From Aequorivita sublithincola DSM 14238 (GTDB lineage Bacteria > Bacteroidota > Bacteroidia > Flavobacteriales > Flavobacteriaceae), in the NCBI RefSeq assembly GCF_000265385.1, contig NC_018013.1:833001-897000 (forward strand): a stretch of 64,000 nucleotides of DNA, written 5' to 3'. The number at the start of each line of letters is the position of its first letter. The first letter of the stretch is position 1. Below are positions 7,066 to 16,817 of this stretch, one piece after another. The notes below the pieces were generated by a model, which did not search any database, had not been told where the DNA came from, and saw nothing but the letters and a program-made list of their open reading frames with translations. The position numbers were made by a program, and so were the translations under genes.

Positions 7066-9735
7066 ATGAAGAAAGCACTCAAAATAATTGGTATCATTCT
7101 TGGAATTTTGATTCTCTTACTAATAGCAGCTCCTTTTATTTTTAAAGGAAGTCTCGAAAAAATGCTGAATAGAACAATTAACGAAAACCTAAATGCCACC
7201 GTAGCTTGGGAAGATCTTGACTTGAGTCTTTTTAGCAGCTTTCCCGATGCTTCGCTTCAATTGAAAAATTTCAGCGTCATCAATAAAGCACCTTTTGAGG
7301 GCGATACGCTGGCGAGTGGGAAAACACTTTCCCTGGATATGGGTATTATGCAACTTTTCAAAAAGAGCGATGAAGCCATAAAGGTAGATGCAGTAAAACT
7401 TGACGAGGCTTTTCTAAATATAAAAATTGACTCTCTAGGCAATGCAAATTATGATATTGCAATAAAAGATGATGCCCCAGAAGCTAATAATGGAGAAGAA
7501 ACCAATGGTGGTTTTACTTTTGATTTAAAAAAATACGAAATAAAAAATTCCCGCATAAATTACAGTGACGAAGCCAGCAAAACCTATTTAATGCTAACAG
7601 ATGTTCAGCACAAAGGCAGCGGCGATCTTTCGCAAGAAGTTGGAAACCTCGACACAAAAACGGAAGCATTTGCAACTTTCAAGATGGACGACACAGAATA
7701 TTTGTCCAAAAATAGAATTTCGTTGGATGCCGTTTTTAAACTCGATTTAAAAAACCAAAAATATACGTTTCTTCAAAATGAAGCTAAAATCAATGAATTG
7801 CCTTTAACTTTTGATGGTTATGTGCAAATGAACGAGACTAATAATGAAGTTGATCTTACTTTCAAAACACCATCTTCAGACTTTAAAAACTTTCTCGCCG
7901 TAATCCCAGGAACCTATATAAAACAAATAAGTGATGTAAAAACAACTGGAGATTTTACGGTAAATGGAATGCTGAAAGGTATTATAGACAGTACCCACAT
8001 ACCAATGATGGATATAAAAGTGGCCAGCAACAATGCTTCATTTAAGTATCCTGATTTACCAAAAACGGTTGATAATATTACCATTGACGCCCAATTAAAA
8101 AACGAAACCGGATTGCTTAATGACACCTATTTAAACATTCCAAAACTCACTTTTAGAATTGACGGCGAACCTTTCCGTATGAATGGGAGTATTAAGAATA
8201 TGACCGAAAATCCGTTGGTAAATCTAGAGATGCAGGGAACTCTCAATTTGGCTAATATTGAAAAGGTATTACCCCTTGAAATGGAACAAAAACTCAGTGG
8301 TATTTTTAAAGCTGATGTTGTTGCAAATTTTGATATGGATTCTGTAGAAAAGGAGCTCTACGATAAGATTGACGCTCGTGGAACGGCGAGTTTGACCAAT
8401 TTTAATTACGATGCTGGTTTTAAAAATGAATTGAAAGTTACCAATGCCAGTTTAGCTATGCTGCCCGGCGTTTTTACTTTAAAGGAATTAAACGCAACAA
8501 CCGGACAAACAGATATTAAGGCTTCAGGAAACATTCAAAACCTCATTCCATTTTTAATGAGCAAGCAGGATCTTAAAGGTCGTTTTGCTGTGCAGTCCAA
8601 CACTTTTAATGTGAATGATTTTATGGCTTCGGAAACTTCTTCTTCTGAAAAAAATGCTGAAAAAGGAGGTAATACTTCACAAAAAACGGCTTCTTCTGAA
8701 GCAGTAAAAATTCCAGACTTTCTGGATGCCACTTTAAATTTTAATGCGAATACAATTATTTACGATAATCTTGAATTGAAGAATGCAAAAGGAACTGCTG
8801 CCATTGCGAATGAAACGATTACAATTAGCAATTTCACTTCAGATATTTTTGGTGGAAACATTGCTTTGGCGGGAAATGTTTCAACAAAAAGCGAAACACC
8901 AACTTTTGCAATGACATTGGATTTAAGCAAAATAGATATTGACCAATCTTTTGAAAAACTTGAAATGTTTCAGTTTTTAGTGCCCATTGCGAAAGCCTTA
9001 CAAGGAAGTTTAAATACAAAGTTTGAATTGAGCGGGCAGCTTACAAACGATCTATCGCCGAAACTATCCACACTTGCGGGAACTGCTTTAGCACAAATTA
9101 TTACTGCCGAAGTTGATCCTGAAAAAGCCCCATTGCTTTCTGCATTGGGAGATAAAGTTTCGTTTTTAAATTTGGACAGATTAAGCCTTCGAGATCTAAC
9201 TACCAATCTCACTTTCAATAACGGTAAAATAGAAGTTAAACCCTTTAATTTTTATATTAAAGGAATTAATGTTGCCGTTGCCGGAACCCACGGTTTGGAC
9301 AAATCTATTGATTACAACTTAACGATGGATGTTCCAGCTAAATATTTGGGCAATGATGTAACCAAATTACTTCAAAATTTGAGTTCGCAAGAAGCTGATG
9401 CGATGAGCGTAGCTTTACCAATTGGATTGAAAGGAACATTTACTAATCCCCAAGTATCACTAAACGCTGAAGCTGCAATAAGTACATTAACCAAACAGCT
9501 ACTAGCCAAACAAAAGGACAAATTGATAAATCAGGGTACAGGTATTTTAGGAGGTATTTTAAATGGTGGAACCAAAAAAGATTCTACAACCACTAATACA
9601 AATAACCAACAACAAACCACTCAACAACAAAATACGCAAATTATAAAAGATGTTTTGGGTGGAATCTTGGGTGGCAAGAAAAAGAAAACGGACACTACAA
9701 AAACCTCCCAAAATACCAAAGGAGGCAACAAATAA
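7066..9735 (+). CDS. AsmA-like family protein (envelope, inner-membrane anchored)
   Basis: 889 residues. One N-terminal membrane anchor (about residues 5-25, IIGIILGILILLLIAAPFIF) is followed by a long beta-rich region typical of AsmA/bridge-like lipid transport proteins: GSLEKMLNRTINENLNATVAWEDLDLSLFSSFPDASLQLKNF is the family opening, quoted here only as residues 28-69 in pieces such as DLSLFSSFPDASL. The AsmA C-terminal domain covers about 590-800. The last 60 residues are Thr/Gln/Asn-rich and then Lys-rich. Related proteins act between inner and outer membrane in lipid homeostasis. It appears monocistronic. Confidence 0.85.
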   Translation: MKKALKIIGIILGILILLLIAAPFIFKGSLEKMLNRTINENLNATVAWEDLDLSLFSSFPDASLQLKNFSVINKAPFEGDTLASGKTLSLDMGIMQLFKKSDEAIKVDAVKLDEAFLNIKIDSLGNANYDIAIKDDAPEANNGEETNGGFTFDLKKYEIKNSRINYSDEASKTYLMLTDVQHKGSGDLSQEVGNLDTKTEAFATFKMDDTEYLSKNRISLDAVFKLDLKNQKYTFLQNEAKINELPLTFDGYVQMNETNNEVDLTFKTPSSDFKNFLAVIPGTYIKQISDVKTTGDFTVNGMLKGIIDSTHIPMMDIKVASNNASFKYPDLPKTVDNITIDAQLKNETGLLNDTYLNIPKLTFRIDGEPFRMNGSIKNMTENPLVNLEMQGTLNLANIEKVLPLEMEQKLSGIFKADVVANFDMDSVEKELYDKIDARGTASLTNFNYDAGFKNELKVTNASLAMLPGVFTLKELNATTGQTDIKASGNIQNLIPFLMSKQDLKGRFAVQSNTFNVNDFMASETSSSEKNAEKGGNTSQKTASSEAVKIPDFLDATLNFNANTIIYDNLELKNAKGTAAIANETITISNFTSDIFGGNIALAGNVSTKSETPTFAMTLDLSKIDIDQSFEKLEMFQFLVPIAKALQGSLNTKFELSGQLTNDLSPKLSTLAGTALAQIITAEVDPEKAPLLSALGDKVSFLNLDRLSLRDLTTNLTFNNGKIEVKPFNFYIKGINVAVAGTHGLDKSIDYNLTMDVPAKYLGNDVTKLLQNLSSQEADAMSVALPIGLKGTFTNPQVSLNAEAAISTLTKQLLAKQKDKLINQGTGILGGILNGGTKKDSTTTNTNNQQQTTQQQNTQIIKDVLGGILGGKKKKTDTTKTSQNTKGGNK

Positions 9736-9738
9736 AAT

Positions 9739-10533
9739 TCAATTTACTTTTATTGAAACCACATAACCCTCGTTGCTGCGAATATTAAAAACAGTATCGT
9801 CTTCAAAAATTAGGTATTGCCCCTTTATTCCTTTTAAAATTCCTTCATAAAAAGGAGTTTTATCAAGATTGAGCGATTTTGGTTTTTGAGGATATTTCAA
9901 AACCGGAAATTGAAGGTTGGTTTCAGAATTATTTTCTAAATAATAATCAGCAGCTTCTGCAGGAATGAATTGTTTTAACTTGTCACGCCATTCCACTAAG
10001 TTTTCATCTTGAATTTCGTTCTTCAGCATTGTTCGCCAGTTGGTTTTATCGCTCACATAATCTTTTAGGGCAACTTCGGTAATTCCCGCCAAATAACGAT
10101 TTGGAACCTCAACAATTTCAATTGCTTCGTGTGCGCCTTGATCTATCCAGCGAGTTGGAATTTGGCTTTTGCGAGTTACGCCTACTTTAACACTACTACT
10201 GTTAGCGAGATAAACAACATGTGGTTGCAGCTGAACTTTTTCTTCATAAGCCAAATCTCGGTCTTCGATTCCTAAATGTGCTTTGCTTTTTTCAGGATTT
10301 ATTATCCAATCTGCCGCTTGGGGGATTTCAAAAAAGCAATCATAACAAAAACCTTGACGATAAATTTTCTTTTGAAGTCCACAGTTCAAACACTGATAAT
10401 GAAGAAAATTGATGGACACTTTTTTATCAATTAACTGATTCACATTCAAAAAATCGTTTTCAAAAACTAAATAATACTGAATAGGCGAACCGTTTTCAGT
10501 CTGCATTTTTGTAAGCACTCCTTCGTAAGTCAT
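9739..10533 (-). CDS. DUF2797 family protein with a zinc-ribbon-like segment
   Basis: 264 residues. CLNC (about residues 49-52) and CYDC (about 63-66) form a plausible zinc knuckle. It is followed by HVVYLANSSSVKVGVTRKSQIPTRWIDQGA, whose key residues Tyr, Lys-Val-Gly and Arg-Trp resemble the GIY-YIG-like core of DUF2797. No catalytic function is established for this family that I know of. It ends 3 bp from the convergent AsmA-like gene and is divergent from the GH3 gene. Confidence 0.78.
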   Translation of the reverse strand: MTYEGVLTKMQTENGSPIQYYLVFENDFLNVNQLIDKKVSINFLHYQCLNCGLQKKIYRQGFCYDCFFEIPQAADWIINPEKSKAHLGIEDRDLAYEEKVQLQPHVVYLANSSSVKVGVTRKSQIPTRWIDQGAHEAIEIVEVPNRYLAGITEVALKDYVSDKTNWRTMLKNEIQDENLVEWRDKLKQFIPAEAADYYLENNSETNLQFPVLKYPQKPKSLNLDKTPFYEGILKGIKGQYLIFEDDTVFNIRSNEGYVVSIKVN

Positions 10534-10657
10534 TTATTCAAAATTATTTACGCAGTATTCTTTTCAGAAGAAACATTTTAGAAATATCGTTTCAAAAAAG
10601 TAAAACCTCGTAATTATAAAATAGTTATTTTTATAGCATAAAGATAGCAGAAAAAAT

Positions 10658-12178
10658 ATGCCAATCCCTATTGTAAATTCCATTGCTTCTTGGTTTCTTA
10701 AAAAACGGTTTCACCAAATAGACCTTTTCTTGAAGTATCCTATTGAGGTTCAGGAAGAGTTGCTTTTTAGTTTGCTTCAAAAAGCGAAATATACTGAGAT
10801 TGGGCGGCAATATGATTTTGGAAGTGTAAGAACATATCGCGATTTTGCTGAGCGAATCCCAATTACCACTTACGAAGAAAACGAAGCTCGAATTGAACGG
10901 GCACGCCGCGGAGAAAGCAATATTTTTTGGCCAACACCTATAAAATGGTTTGCCAAATCTAGCGGAACTACGAACGCCAAAAGTAAATTTATACCTGTTA
11001 CAATTGATTCCTTGGAAGACTGCCATTACGCAGCCAGCAAGGATTTACTGTGTATGTATCTCAACAATAACCCAAATGCAAATTTATTTCTGGGGAAGAG
11101 TTTACGGCTCGGCGGAAGTAAACAATTGTACGAAGAAAACGGTACTGTCTTTGGCGATCTTTCAGCAATTTTAATTGACAATATGCCTTTTTGGGCAGAA
11201 TTCAGTAGTACGCCAAGCAATGAAGTTTCTTTAATGGGCGATTGGGAAACCAAAATGCAAGCCATTGTAAATGAAACCATCAAAGAAAATGTAACCAGTT
11301 TAGCTGGAGTTCCTTCGTGGATGCTGGTTTTGCTGAACCAAGTGATGGAAACTACTGGAAGAGGAAATCTTTTTGAAGTCTGGCCAAATTTGGAAGTATA
11401 TTTTCACGGCGGCGTAAACTTCGACCCATATATAGATCAATACAATAAATTATTACCGAAAAATGATTTCAGATATTATGAAATCTACAATGCTTCTGAA
11501 GGGTTTTTCGCCCTTCAAGATCGTAATGAAAATAAGGAATTGTTACTAATGCTAGACTACGGAATTTTTTATGAATTTATTCCGATGGATGGTTACGAAA
11601 CTTCCGAAGAAAAAGTAATTCCGTTGAGTGAAGTTGAAGAAGGAAAAAACTATGCTGTGATAATTACCACAAATGCGGGACTTTGGCGTTATAAAATTGG
11701 CGATACAGTTCGTTTTACTTCAACCAATCCGTACAGAATTAAGGTTACTGGCAGAACAAAGCACCACATAAATGTTTTTGGCGAAGAACTAATCATTGAA
11801 AATGCCGAAACTGCACTGCGAAAGGCTTCGCAACTTACCAATGCTGAAATTGTAGATTATACCGCCGCTCCTATCTTTATGGAAGGAAAGGAAAAAGGCG
11901 CGCACGAATGGATTATTGAGTTTAAATCACCTCCTAAAGATTTAAATTCTTTTACAAAGTACCTGGATTCTGCATTGCAAGAAGTGAATAGCGATTATGA
12001 AGCAAAACGCTTCAACAATACTACTTTAAATGCTCCCAAGATTCATCATGCTCGCGAACGTCTCTTTTATGATTGGTTAAAAGAGAAGAATAAATTGGGC
12101 GGTCAGCATAAAGTTCCTAGGCTTTCAAATACTCGCGATTATTTAGAGGAACTTTTGCGCTTAAACAGCACCTTTTAA
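10658..12178 (+). CDS. GH3 auxin-responsive promoter family protein (adenylate-forming)
   Basis: 506 residues, full length for bacterial GH3 proteins. The ATP/AMP loop reads SSGTTNAKSKFIPVT near residues 101-115; YNASEGFFA near 275 and WRYKIGDTVRF near 345 are the other adenylation motifs, and GRTKHHINVFGEE begins the mobile C-terminal domain. Plant members conjugate amino acids to acyl acids such as auxin. In Bacteroidota the substrate is unknown. It stands alone on its strand, divergent from the DUF2797 gene. Confidence 0.87.
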   Translation: MPIPIVNSIASWFLKKRFHQIDLFLKYPIEVQEELLFSLLQKAKYTEIGRQYDFGSVRTYRDFAERIPITTYEENEARIERARRGESNIFWPTPIKWFAKSSGTTNAKSKFIPVTIDSLEDCHYAASKDLLCMYLNNNPNANLFLGKSLRLGGSKQLYEENGTVFGDLSAILIDNMPFWAEFSSTPSNEVSLMGDWETKMQAIVNETIKENVTSLAGVPSWMLVLLNQVMETTGRGNLFEVWPNLEVYFHGGVNFDPYIDQYNKLLPKNDFRYYEIYNASEGFFALQDRNENKELLLMLDYGIFYEFIPMDGYETSEEKVIPLSEVEEGKNYAVIITTNAGLWRYKIGDTVRFTSTNPYRIKVTGRTKHHINVFGEELIIENAETALRKASQLTNAEIVDYTAAPIFMEGKEKGAHEWIIEFKSPPKDLNSFTKYLDSALQEVNSDYEAKRFNNTTLNAPKIHHARERLFYDWLKEKNKLGGQHKVPRLSNTRDYLEELLRLNSTF

Positions 12179-12271
12179 ATCGCATCTCAATAACAACATC
12201 ATTTGTAAGATGCTTGTATGTCTGATATTTCAAACACTTCGTCGAGTTCGCTTATAAGTTATTCTAAAACC

Positions 12272-12303
12272 TTTGTGGGAGTTTAACTTCCGAAGTACTT
12301 TTG
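12272..12303 (+). promoter_or_regulatory. Bacteroidota-type promoter for the small lipoprotein gene
   Basis: TTTG at 12272-12275, a 20-nt spacer, then TACTTTTG at 12296-12303. Both boxes match the phylum consensus (TTTG, 17-23 nt, TAnnTTTG). The ATG follows at 12364, giving a leader of about 55 nt. Confidence 0.5.
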
Positions 12304-12363
12304 ACTTATAAAATAGCTAGAATTTCAATATGAAAAGGAATTCTGAACTAAAGTTGAACAAAC

Positions 12364-12744
12364 ATGAAAAATTTAAAAATCTATAAATCAGTCATTTTAA
12401 TTCTTGTGCTTATTTCTATTATAGCCTGCAGCAAGGATGACGATAATGAAATCTTATCCAATGATTTAATTGGAGAATGGCAACGAAGCGATTTTAGCAA
12501 TGAATTTGAATACAAACTAATTTTTAATTCTGACAATACAGGTTATAAAATTGAGACTGAGGGAGACATTGCAGGAGGTACAGCAATTTCTAGTCTTGTT
12601 ACATTTAATTGGACTACAACTGATACTATATTGACTATGAATTTTGATGGAGAAATTATAAACACGAATTTTTCTATTAACGCTAACGATCAATTACATT
12701 TAAGCGATTTTACCGATTTATATTTTATTAAAATTAATAAATAA
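12364..12744 (+). CDS. Small lipoprotein with a lipocalin-like beta domain
   Basis: 126 residues. The lipoprotein signal ends in the lipobox SIIAC near residue 22 and is followed by SKDDD, an acidic stretch like the surface-export signals of Bacteroidota lipoproteins. The mature part starts LIGEWQRSDF and continues as alternating beta strands, similar to lipocalin-like domains. I cannot assign a ligand. It has its own promoter upstream and a strong terminator downstream, so it is a single-gene unit. Confidence 0.7.
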   Translation: MKNLKIYKSVILILVLISIIACSKDDDNEILSNDLIGEWQRSDFSNEFEYKLIFNSDNTGYKIETEGDIAGGTAISSLVTFNWTTTDTILTMNFDGEIINTNFSINANDQLHLSDFTDLYFIKINK

Positions 12745-12765
12745 AAAATCACTGAGCACAATCAT

Positions 12766-12795
12766 AAAAAAACCTCGGGAATTCCCGAGGTTTTT
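12766..12795. terminator. Bidirectional terminator between the lipoprotein gene and clpX
   Basis: A perfect 18-bp palindrome (CCTCGGGAA/TTCCCGAGG, 12773-12790) is flanked by seven A on the left and five T on the right, so it can end transcription from either strand. The converging genes stop at 12744 and 12818. Confidence 0.85.
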
Positions 12796-12817
12796 ACTTT
12801 TATAAGAATTACAATTT

Positions 12818-14050
12818 CTAAGAAACTGCCTTCAACTTTTTAAGTGTTGATTTGTTTAATTTATCCTCGGCATACTCTTTTGTTACGTGGACAGTTTTTT
12901 CATCCGTTCCTGGCATTTCATACATTGCATCGGTGAGAACCGCTTCGCAAAGTGAGCGAAGTCCTCTTGCTCCAAGTTTGTAATCTATAGCTTGTTCTAC
13001 AATAAAATCGAGAGCTTCTTCAGTTATAACGAAATCTATTCCGTCCATCTCAAACAGTTTTTTGTACTGTTTTATGATAGCGTTTTTAGGTTCTGTAAGA
13101 ATTGCTCGCAATGTTTCCTTATCTAAAGGATTCATATAAGTTAAAACAGGAAGACGACCTATTATTTCAGGAATCAAACCAAAATCCTTTAAATCCTTTG
13201 GAATAATGTAGCGCAGCATATTGTCCTTCTCCATCTGGTTTTCCTTCAAGGAAGCTGTAAAACCAACTGCTTGCATATTTAAACGTTTTGAAATATGACG
13301 TTCAATACCATCAAAAGCACCACCAGCGATGAAGAGAATATTTTCAGTATTTACTTCAATGAATTTTTGGTCTGGATGTTTTCTTCCTCCTTTTGGCGGA
13401 ACATTTACTGTAGTTCCTTCCAAAAGTTTTAATAATGCTTGCTGAACTCCTTCACCACTTACGTCGCGTGTTATTGAAGGGTTGTCACTTTTACGGGCAA
13501 TTTTATCAATCTCATCAATAAAAACGATTCCGTTTTCGGCTTTTTCAAGGTTATAATCTGCGGCTTGTAGTAAACGCGTTAGGATGCTTTCAACATCTTC
13601 ACCTACATAACCAGCTTCGGTCAAAACCGTAGCATCAACTATTGCCAAAGGAACGTTTAACATTCTTGCAATAGTTTTTGCGATTAATGTTTTTCCAGTT
13701 CCAGTTTGTCCAACAATGATGATATTACTTTTTTGTATTTCAATATCATCGTCGCTTTTTGGTTGAAGTAAACGTTTATAATGATTGTAAACCGCTACAG
13801 ACATTACTTTTTTAGTGAATTCCTGTCCAATTACATATTCATCCAAAAAGGCTTTTATAATCTTTGGTTTCTTCAGCATTAAATCTTTGGAAAGTTCCGT
13901 ATTTCCAGAATGCAAAGCCTCCTCGGCAACAATACCGTGGGCTTGTTCAATACAACGGTCGCAAATGTGGGCGTCCAATCCTGCAATTAGCAAGCTGGTT
14001 TCCGCCTTTTTACGGCCACAGAAGGAACATTCTAAATCTTCTTTCGACAT
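12818..14050 (-). CDS. clpX: ATP-dependent Clp protease ATP-binding subunit ClpX
   Basis: 410 residues from the ATG at 14050 ([12 protein letters not shown]); an in-frame TTG 15 nt upstream is less likely. The N-terminal C4 zinc-binding domain (CSFCGRKK ... CDRC) is followed by an AAA+ module with Walker A GQTGTGKT, Walker [10 protein letters not shown] and sensor region GARGLRS. ClpX unfolds substrates and feeds them to ClpP. It lies 27 bp downstream of clpP on the same strand, in the order tig-clpP-clpX. Confidence 0.97.
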   Translation of the reverse strand: MSKEDLECSFCGRKKAETSLLIAGLDAHICDRCIEQAHGIVAEEALHSGNTELSKDLMLKKPKIIKAFLDEYVIGQEFTKKVMSVAVYNHYKRLLQPKSDDDIEIQKSNIIIVGQTGTGKTLIAKTIARMLNVPLAIVDATVLTEAGYVGEDVESILTRLLQAADYNLEKAENGIVFIDEIDKIARKSDNPSITRDVSGEGVQQALLKLLEGTTVNVPPKGGRKHPDQKFIEVNTENILFIAGGAFDGIERHISKRLNMQAVGFTASLKENQMEKDNMLRYIIPKDLKDFGLIPEIIGRLPVLTYMNPLDKETLRAILTEPKNAIIKQYKKLFEMDGIDFVITEEALDFIVEQAIDYKLGARGLRSLCEAVLTDAMYEMPGTDEKTVHVTKEYAEDKLNKSTLKKLKAVS

Positions 14051-14077
14051 ATTATCTTTTTTCAAAAAATCTATTTT

Positions 14078-14752
14078 TTAGCTTCGTGTCAATATTTCGT
14101 CAATCATTCCGTATTCTAGCGCTCTATCGGCCTTCATCCAATAATCACGGTCGCTATCTTCGTAAACCTTATCGTAGGTTTGTCCAGAATGTTTTGCGAT
14201 TATTTCGTAAAGTTCTTGTTTCAAGGTGATGATTTCACGTGCTGTAATTTCAATATCGCTTGCCTGCCCTTGAGCTCCGCCCAAAGGTTGGTGAATCATT
14301 ACTCGAGAGTGTGTTAAACCACTGCGTTTTCCTTTTTCACCTGCACAAAGTAAAACTGCTGCCATTGAAGCGGCCATTCCTGTACAAATTGTTGCAACAT
14401 CTGGTTTGATGAATTGCATTGTATCATAAATTCCCAAGCCAGCGTAAACACTTCCTCCTGGAGAATTGATATAAATTTGAATATCACGAGCCGCATCTGT
14501 ACTTGCCAAAAATAATAATTGAGCCTGTACAATGTTTGCAACTTGATCGTTAATTCCGGTTCCTAAAAAAATGATTCTATCCATCATTAAACGTGAAAAA
14601 ACGTCCATTGCCACGGCGTTCATTTGGCGTTCTTCAATAATATTTGGGGTCAAGTTTGTTGGGTACATACTACTTATAATTTTATCGTAGTACATATTAT
14701 TTATTCCTTGATCTTTTGTAGCAAAGTTTCTGAATTCGTTACTGTAGTTCAT
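14078..14752 (-). CDS. clpP: ATP-dependent Clp protease proteolytic subunit ClpP
   Basis: 224 residues. The catalytic serine lies in GMAASMAAVLL, the histidine in RVMIHQPLGG, and the aspartate in the YEDSDRDYWM segment; all three residues of the triad are visible. ClpP forms the double-heptamer peptidase chamber that partners ClpX, encoded just downstream. The N-terminal 25 residues (MNYSNEFRNFATKDQGIN) form the propeptide region. Confidence 0.97.
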   Translation of the reverse strand: MNYSNEFRNFATKDQGINNMYYDKIISSMYPTNLTPNIIEERQMNAVAMDVFSRLMMDRIIFLGTGINDQVANIVQAQLLFLASTDAARDIQIYINSPGGSVYAGLGIYDTMQFIKPDVATICTGMAASMAAVLLCAGEKGKRSGLTHSRVMIHQPLGGAQGQASDIEITAREIITLKQELYEIIAKHSGQTYDKVYEDSDRDYWMKADRALEYGMIDEILTRS

Positions 14753-14800
14753 AAATGTTTGTTCGTATTAAAAATTTACTTTCCTAAAGAGGAAAATGTT

Positions 14801-14837
14801 AAATTAAAAAGGCGTTAAATTGTAAAAATTCAACGCC
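14801..14837 (-). terminator. Terminator after trigger factor
   Basis: Arms GGCGTTAAATT (14811-14821) and AATTCAACGCC (14827-14837) pair with one mismatch around a 5-nt loop. Reading the minus strand, the hairpin is followed by TTTTTAATTT. It separates trigger factor from clpP transcription at least in part. Confidence 0.7.
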
Positions 14838-14862
14838 TAAAGATAACTATTTCTTCGCTAAA

Positions 14863-16182
14863 TTATGCGTAAGCTTCCTTGATGAATTTATCATAAGTAA
14901 TCTCTTTGGTCTTCAGTTTTGCGTTTTCCTTGAAGAAATTTAGCAATTTAGCAGAGTTTAACTGTTCGCTTAGACGCTCAACTTCTTCTTTATTTGAAAG
15001 AATTCGTGCTGTAATAGATTCCATTTCTTCATCAGAAGGATCCATCTGGCCATACTGCGCCATTTGTGCTTTTATCATATTTTTTGAATAGTCTTTCAAC
15101 TCGTCAAAAGTAACTTGTAGTTTGTTTTCTGCGCGAAGTTTGCCTTCAATTAACTGGTAACGAAGTCCTTTTTCGCTTCTCTCAAATTCAGCTTTGGCAT
15201 CTTCTTCAGAAAGTCTTTTTTCGCCACTCATTGCTATCCAACGTTGTAAAAATTCTTGTGGAAGGTCAAATTTTGTGTTTTCAATTAAAGATTCAACCAC
15301 ATCATTCAACAATTTTTGATCGCTTTGTTGTGCGAACTGTCCTTCTGCGTCTTCCTTTATTTTTGCTTTCAATTCTTCTTCTGAAGAAACTTTGCCTTCA
15401 CCAAAAAGTTTATCAAACAATTCTTGGTTCAATTCTGCCATTTCGCGTTTGTTCACTTCTTCAATATTAAAAGAAACTTCAATATCTAAACCGTGTGCTT
15501 CGTCGTGCGCAACGCCCAAATATTTTTGATTGTCGTGATCGTCAGCAAACATTCCTTTTGTTTTCAAAGTAACGGTATCGCCAACTTTAGCGCCGATTAG
15601 ACTCTCAAGTTGTTTTTTGCCAGCAATTTCATCAGTAGAAAGTGTGGTTTTCTTTTCAATTTCTTTTTCAGTTGAAGTGAAAGTTCCTGTTATTTCGTCA
15701 CCTTTTTCAACTTCTTTTTTCGAAATTAATTTTCCGTATTGTTTACGTATGGTCTTTACTTGATTGTTAAGCATTTCATCGTCTGCAACAATTTTGTATT
15801 GCAACACTTCTTTGCCTTTAACATCTACATTGAATTGTGGCGCAAGACCTAATTCAAACTCAAAGCTATAATTATCGTCATCCCAATTTATTCCCGCTTC
15901 GTTCTTTGGAAGCGGGTTTCCTAGGATATCCAATTTTTCTTCAGTAAGATATTTATGAAGAGCGCCTTGCAAAACCTTGTTTACTTCCTCAACCAAAACT
16001 GCTTTTCCGTATTGTTTTTTAACCATTCCCATTGGGATTTGGCCTTTTCTGAAACCTGGAATGTTGGCGGTTTTCTTGTAATTATTCAAAACTTTTTCAA
16101 CGTTTGCTGAATAGTCTTCTTTTGAAACTTCTACTGTAAGTACAGCATTCAGTTTGTCAATTTCTTTTTTTATAATGTTCAT
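14863..16182 (-). CDS. tig: Trigger factor, ribosome-associated chaperone
   Basis: 439 residues from the ATG encoding MNIIKKEID. An upstream in-frame ATG at 16248 was rejected because the -7 promoter lies inside that extension. The N-terminal ribosome-binding domain has the signature GFRKGQIPMGMV near residues 42-53 (consensus GFRKGKVP). A central PPIase-like domain (about 155-245) and a helical C-terminal domain follow. It heads the tig-clpP-clpX region, a common arrangement that joins folding to proteolysis. Confidence 0.93.
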   Translation of the reverse strand: MNIIKKEIDKLNAVLTVEVSKEDYSANVEKVLNNYKKTANIPGFRKGQIPMGMVKKQYGKAVLVEEVNKVLQGALHKYLTEEKLDILGNPLPKNEAGINWDDDNYSFEFELGLAPQFNVDVKGKEVLQYKIVADDEMLNNQVKTIRKQYGKLISKKEVEKGDEITGTFTSTEKEIEKKTTLSTDEIAGKKQLESLIGAKVGDTVTLKTKGMFADDHDNQKYLGVAHDEAHGLDIEVSFNIEEVNKREMAELNQELFDKLFGEGKVSSEEELKAKIKEDAEGQFAQQSDQKLLNDVVESLIENTKFDLPQEFLQRWIAMSGEKRLSEEDAKAEFERSEKGLRYQLIEGKLRAENKLQVTFDELKDYSKNMIKAQMAQYGQMDPSDEEMESITARILSNKEEVERLSEQLNSAKLLNFFKENAKLKTKEITYDKFIKEAYA

Positions 16183-16207
16183 CTTTTCTCTTCTGAATTT
16201 CGGGATG

Positions 16208-16235
16208 CAAAAGTACGGATTTTTGCAAAACTCAA
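16208..16235 (-). promoter_or_regulatory. tig: Promoter of trigger factor
   Basis: Minus strand: TTG (16233-16235), 17-nt spacer, TACTTTTG (16208-16215). Both boxes fit the Bacteroidota consensus and the -7 element ends 25 nt before the ATG at 16182. It supports the shorter trigger factor. Confidence 0.6.
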
Positions 16236-16287
16236 CAAACATTTGCAAACTGTTGTTGGTAAATGACCAAAGACCGCTTCGCTATAG

Positions 16288-16310
16288 GACGTAAGATATA
16301 AGACTAAAAT
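16288..16310. repeat. Degenerate 7-nt period repeat, GAC family
   Basis: The segment divides as GACGTAA, GATATAA, GACTAAAAT. A longer relative with GACGTAG/GACTTAA/GACTAAA units lies at 36952-36987. Intergenic, between trigger factor and the small membrane protein gene. Confidence 0.4.
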
Positions 16311-16384
16311 AAATTTTACCTTAAATTATTTAGGGTTTGATGATATTTGAAAGTGAAATATTTAAGCAATTTTTCTAACGCAAA

Positions 16385-16729
16385 CTATTTGTCTTCAGGT
16401 AAAAACGAAAAAAGTAAAGATTGAAATAGTGAAAGCAAAAGGCTGAAAAGAAGTGCCCACCAGATTGAATTTACATTAAATCCGCCAATAAAGTAATCTG
16501 CCATTAAAATGATTATTGCATTGATTATAAGTAGAAAAAGTCCAAAGGTAACAATTGTGATTGGCAGCGTTAAAATTACTAATATAGGTTTCACAATCAG
16601 TCGCAACAAAGCAATAACGATTGCTACAATGATTGCGGTGCCATAACTTGCAACAGATACGCCAGGAAGGATTTTTGCCAGAACAACAACTGCTATTGCT
16701 GTAAGGAGTAATTTTATTATTAGTTTCAT
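16385..16729 (-). CDS. Phage holin superfamily IV-type small membrane protein
   Basis: 114 residues with about four membrane segments: residues 2-22, 28-48, 50-75 and 85-108. The pattern IVKPILVILTLPITIVTFGLFLLIINA near residues 45-71, with the conserved KP-x-L-x-x-LT-P-x-x-x-x-T-x-G-x-F motif, is typical of the Mycobacterial-type 4-TMS holin family. Despite the name, chromosomal copies are common in non-lysogens and their role is unknown. No phage genes are near. Confidence 0.8.
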   Translation of the reverse strand: MKLIIKLLLTAIAVVVLAKILPGVSVASYGTAIIVAIVIALLRLIVKPILVILTLPITIVTFGLFLLIINAIIILMADYFIGGFNVNSIWWALLFSLLLSLFQSLLFSFLPEDK

Positions 16730-16760
16730 CTTTTGAAATTTAAGTTGAATTTAAAGATAA

Positions 16761-16790
16761 AAAAACCGCTCTCAATTGAGAACGGTTTTT
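16761..16790. terminator. Terminator downstream of the SGNH hydrolase start region boundary
   Basis: A hairpin with inner arms TCTCAA/TTGAGA and outer CCG/CGG (one mismatch) is flanked by A and T runs on both sides. It lies between the start of the small membrane protein gene (16729) and the stop of the SGNH hydrolase gene (16818), both on the minus strand, so it ends SGNH/FadL transcription. Confidence 0.7.
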
Positions 16791-16817
16791 AGCAAACTTA
16801 TCTGAAATATTTCTAAA

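Noticed and set aside
10631..11026. 131-codon minus-strand ORF opposite the GH3 gene
   Set aside because: Shadow of a strongly supported coding frame; its sequence shows no domain or signal.
13864..14229. 121-codon plus-strand ORF over the clpX/clpP junction
   Set aside because: Lies opposite two well-identified genes and has no homologous pattern.
16183..16248. Upstream extension of trigger factor
   Set aside because: The promoter elements lie within it, and the conserved N-terminus starts at MNIIKKEID.
16385..16729. Holin-like gene as evidence of a prophage
   Set aside because: No other phage genes are near, and chromosomal copies of this family are common.
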